From positions 124,001 through 188,000 of the forward strand of contig NZ_JAOCKJ010000006.1 in NCBI RefSeq assembly GCF_029844725.1: 64,000 bases of DNA, read 5' to 3'. Made by a program: the position numbers and the translations under genes. Origin of the DNA: Pantoea sp. GD03673 (lineage in GTDB: Bacteria > Pseudomonadota > Gammaproteobacteria > Enterobacterales > Enterobacteriaceae). Numbering within the stretch: position 1 is the first letter of the stretch; the number at the start of each line of letters is the position of its first letter. Of this stretch, positions 61,838 through 64,000 are shown one piece after another. The notes below the pieces were generated by a model. The model was not told the origin of the DNA and searched no databases. It saw only the letters and a program-made list of their open reading frames with translations.

Positions 61838-62074
61838 GCTAACCGCTGATACTCGCAGCGATAAATTACCCAACATAAAAATAAGAAATAACAGCGAGGG
61901 GTTGGGGAGGCCGTCAGAGCCGCTGAGCGGATGAGGGATTTCAGGACGAGCGACAGGGATGTCGCGAAGAGGCGGGTTCGCGCCAGGGATGGTGCGTCCC
62001 GCCGGTCCGTGAGAAATCCGGAAGAAGCGAAGGGACCGCGAAGCGGCGGTGAAGCAGGCCGGACGCCGGGATTG

Positions 62075-62100
62075 TTAAGGGGCGGGCGTCCGCCCCTTGA
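62075..62100. other. GC-rich hairpin in right arm
   Basis: AAGGGGCGG-GCGT-CCGCCCCTT is a 9-bp stem and 4-base loop, the inverted counterpart of the left-arm hairpin. Together with flanking GCGTCCG and GGACGC it sits in the best-conserved part of the two arms. Confidence 0.6.
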
Positions 62101-62163
62101 CGCGTCCGCCTGCACGGAGAACCTGAAACTCCCCATCGCCTGGCGGGCGAAACCTTCTCAGTG

Positions 62164-62535
62164 CCAGCCCGCTGCAAGCGAAACCCTCTCAGTACCAGCC
62201 CGCTGCAAGCAAAACCTTCTCAATGCCAGCCCGCTGCAAACGAAACCTTCTCAGTGCCAGCCCGCTGCAAGCGAAACCTTCTCAACGCCAGCCCGCTGCA
62301 AGCGAAACCTTCTCAACGCCAGCCCGCTGCAAGCGAAACCTTCTCAATGCCAGCCCGCTGCAAGTGAAACCTTATCTGTGCCAGCCCGCTGCAAGCGAAA
62401 CCGTCTCAGTACCAGCCCGCTGCAAGCGAAACCGTCTCAGTACCAGCCCGCTGCAAGCGAAACCCTCTCAGTGCCAGCCCGCTGCAAGCGAAACCCTCTC
62501 AGTGCCAGCCCGCTGCAAGCGAAACCCGCTCATAG
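62164..62535 (+). repeat. Right tandem array, 12 copies of a 31-bp unit
   Basis: Units start every 31 bp from 62164 (62164, 62195, 62226, 62257, 62288, 62319, 62350, 62381, 62412, 62443, 62474, 62505) without any length change. The core CCAGCCCGCTGCAAGCGAAA is nearly invariant and the last 9-10 bases vary. Copies 4/5, 8/9 and 10/11 are identical neighbours. Because 31 is not a multiple of three, all three frames read the same repeating peptide in rotation. The core equals the reverse complement of the left unit minus five bases. Confidence 0.93.
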
Positions 62536-62598
62536 CAAGCCCGCCGCCAGGCGAACCAAAGGCTGGCGGGCCGCTACCCGCCTCTGCCCCCGCTCAGA

Positions 62599-64000
62599 TC
62601 AGCGCCCCACCATCATATTCGCCACCAGATATTTGCGTCCCTGCTCATCCTCTTCGGTGTAAACACCCTGCAGCTCCGGCGAGAAGCCCGGCAGCAGATT
62701 CAGCCCCGCTTCCAGCGCCAGGAAATAACGCTGCACCGCGCCGCCCCAGATCTCCCCTGGCACCACGCACAGCACGCCCGGTGGATAAGGCAGCGCACCT
62801 TCTGCAGCAACACGGCCTTTGGCCTCGGCGACAGGCACCAGCTCCACGTCACCGCGAATATACGCCTGATGCGCATCCTGTGGATTGACGCTGACCGGCG
62901 GGAACTCCGCAGCGCGGAACATCAGGCGCTGCAGATCCTTCACGTTGTGGCTGACGTAAAGATCGTGCATCTCCTGACAGAGGCGACGCAGGGTATATCC
63001 GGCATAGCGCTCCGCATTTTTACGGTAAATCGTCGGCAACACTTCGGCCAGCGGCGCATCCTCTTTAACGTGCTGCTCAAACTGCGCCAGCATCGCCACC
63101 AGATTTGCCATCTTCTCGGGGCTTTCGGCAGGGGTCAGCAGGAACAGGATCGAGTTGAGATCGCACTTCTCCGGGACGATGCCGTTCTCACGCAGGTAGT
63201 TCGCCAGGATCGTTGCCGGGATCCCGAATTCACGATATTCCCCGCTGGCGGCATCGATCCCCGGCGTGGTCAGCAACAGCTTGCAGGGATCGACCCGATA
63301 CTGATCGCGTGCGTATCCTGAAAAACCGTGCCATTTTTCCTGCGGTTCGAAGCTGAAGTAGCGCAGATCGCGGGCGATCGTCTCAGTGGGCGCATCCTGC
63401 CAGCGCTGCCCCGCAACCGTTTCTGGCACAAACGGCAGGATCATTTCACAGCGGTCCAGAATCGCTTTGCGCGCCTCAATACCCAGCGTGACGCACTCAT
63501 CCCACATGCGACGCCCCGCTTCGCCCTGATGCATTCTGGCGTTGATATCCAGCGCGGCAAACAGCGGATAAAACGGACTGGTGGACGCATGCAGCATAAA
63601 AGCATTGTTCAGTCGCTTGTGCGGGCAGAAGCGCCGCTGACCGCGAATGTGGTTATCTTTTTTGTGAATCTGCGAGGTCTGCGAAAAGCCTGCCAGCTGC
63701 TTATGCACGGACTGCGTGACAAAAATGCCGGGATCGTTCTCATTCAGCGTCAGGGTCAGCGGCGAACAGCCTTCCATTAGTGGAATGAACTGCTCATAGC
63801 CGAGCCACGCGGAATCAAACAGGATGTAATCACACAGATGACCGATGCGATCCACCACCTGACGCGCGTTATAGACCGTACCGTCGTAGGTGCCCAGCTG
63901 AATGATCGCCAGACGGAAAGGCCGCGCCTCCTCCGCACGTTGCGGAGCCACCGCCGCGATCTGCGCACGCAGATAGGCCTCATCAAAGCAGTGCGCGTCA
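62599..64000 (-). CDS. speC: Constitutive ornithine decarboxylase, C-terminal part (runs off the right edge)
   Basis: About 466 C-terminal codons of a 711-residue-type fold-I PLP decarboxylase that makes putrescine from ornithine. The start is outside the window; the frame remains open through 64000. The PLP lysine lies in SVHKQLAGFSQTSQIH. The C-terminal domain (PPGVLCVVPGEIWGGAVQRYFLAL) is typical of SpeC/SpeF. SpeC is favoured over inducible SpeF by synteny with mltC and the absence of potE. It complements the speA-speB route. Confidence 0.93.
   Translation of the reverse strand, partial: DAHCFDEAYLRAQIAAVAPQRAEEARPFRLAIIQLGTYDGTVYNARQVVDRIGHLCDYILFDSAWLGYEQFIPLMEGCSPLTLTLNENDPGIFVTQSVHKQLAGFSQTSQIHKKDNHIRGQRRFCPHKRLNNAFMLHASTSPFYPLFAALDINARMHQGEAGRRMWDECVTLGIEARKAILDRCEMILPFVPETVAGQRWQDAPTETIARDLRYFSFEPQEKWHGFSGYARDQYRVDPCKLLLTTPGIDAASGEYREFGIPATILANYLRENGIVPEKCDLNSILFLLTPAESPEKMANLVAMLAQFEQHVKEDAPLAEVLPTIYRKNAERYAGYTLRRLCQEMHDLYVSHNVKDLQRLMFRAAEFPPVSVNPQDAHQAYIRGDVELVPVAEAKGRVAAEGALPYPPGVLCVVPGEIWGGAVQRYFLALEAGLNLLPGFSPELQGVYTEEDEQGRKYLVANMMVGR

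Larger units (their letters stand above)
61305..62535. repeat. Large imperfect inverted repeat carrying two facing tandem arrays
   Basis: The left arm is a 36-bp tandem array followed by about 100 bp of conserved arm. The right arm is the reverse complement of the same order, with a 31-bp array outermost. Arm homology continues inward at lower identity on both sides, including CATCCCTGGCGC at about 61690 and its complement near 61980. About 180 bp in the middle (61740-61920) appears single-copy. No transposase, integrase, or CRISPR-like spacers were seen. The whole 1.34-kb space 61257-62598 has no credible gene except a possible short one. It sits where E. coli carries nupG. Confidence 0.85.

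Noticed and set aside
61807..61840. PHO box in the centre of the inverted repeat
   Set aside because: Two GTCATA motifs are present, but they are 21 bp apart instead of 11 and the sequence between does not fit.
62164..62535. CRISPR array
   Set aside because: Repeats are contiguous with no unique spacers, and no cas genes are nearby.
61931..62888. Long plus-strand frames through the right array (243 and 221 codons)
   Set aside because: A 31-bp unit without stops gives open frames by chance in all three phases, and the frames run antisense into speC. No coding evidence.

Overview
The window is a stretch of enterobacterial chromosome, almost all of it ordinary housekeeping sequence. Gene content and order follow the region near 65 min on the Escherichia coli map (lysS-prfB-recJ-dsbC-xerD-fldB ... 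gcvTHP ... serA-rpiA-argP ... pgk-epd-tktA ... speBA-metK-galP ... endA-gshB ... mutY-mltC-speC). Protein lengths and motifs match the E. coli products closely, but several E. coli genes that I recall from these positions are absent (yqfB, yggU, yggM/ansB, nupG, the block between epd and tktA) and a few others are inserted. This compact layout and moderately high GC suggest Erwiniaceae (Pantoea, Erwinia or a relative). The genus is an inference. No tRNA, rRNA, CRISPR array, insertion sequence or prophage was seen.

Layout. 1-1.7 kb: start of an MFS efflux transporter, a trypsin-like lipoprotein and a cupin protein, all accessory. 1.8-8.1 kb: leftward xerD-dsbC-recJ-prfB-lysS group, with the programmed +1 frameshift in prfB. 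8.2-14.6 kb: fldB, ygfX/sdhE, ygfZ, yqfA, an RpiR-type regulator with a phospho-beta-glucosidase, and an SDR. 14.6-23.9 kb: glycine cleavage operon gcvTHP, then pepP-ubiH-ubiI with ygfB. 24.0-30.2 kb: zapA, 6S RNA, 5-formyl-THF cyclo-ligase, serA, rpiA, argP, yggE, argO. 30.3-37.1 kb: mscS, fbaA, pgk, epd, tktA. 37.4-45.8 kb: loiP, a YidB-like gene, speB, speA, metK, galP. 45.9-48.2 kb: an inserted WaaL-type O-antigen ligase and a GT4 glycosyltransferase. 48.5-61.3 kb: sprT, endA, rsmE, gshB, yqgE, ruvX, a PilT-like ATPase, yggS, yggT, rdgB, hemW, yggN, yggL, trmB, mutY, yggX, mltC. 61.3-62.6 kb: a large imperfect inverted repeat carrying two related tandem arrays. 62.6 kb to the end: the C-terminal part of speC.

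Genes that work together: gcvT, gcvH and gcvP form the glycine cleavage system, and serA starts the serine/glycine branch that feeds it. gcvTHP, 5-formyl-THF cyclo-ligase and metK link to one-carbon and S-adenosylmethionine metabolism. speA, speB and speC are the two routes to putrescine. fbaA-pgk-epd and tktA are central carbon genes, with Cra- and CRP-like sites upstream of epd. The galP control region has a perfect GalR/GalS operator, a CRP site and a -10 element spaced as in the gal operon paradigm.

The least explained segment is 61.3-62.6 kb. It holds six to seven copies of a 36-bp repeat facing twelve copies of a related 31-bp repeat in the opposite orientation. Each array is followed inward by a conserved arm of about 100 bp containing a strong GC-rich hairpin. 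It lies between mltC and speC, where E. coli carries nupG.
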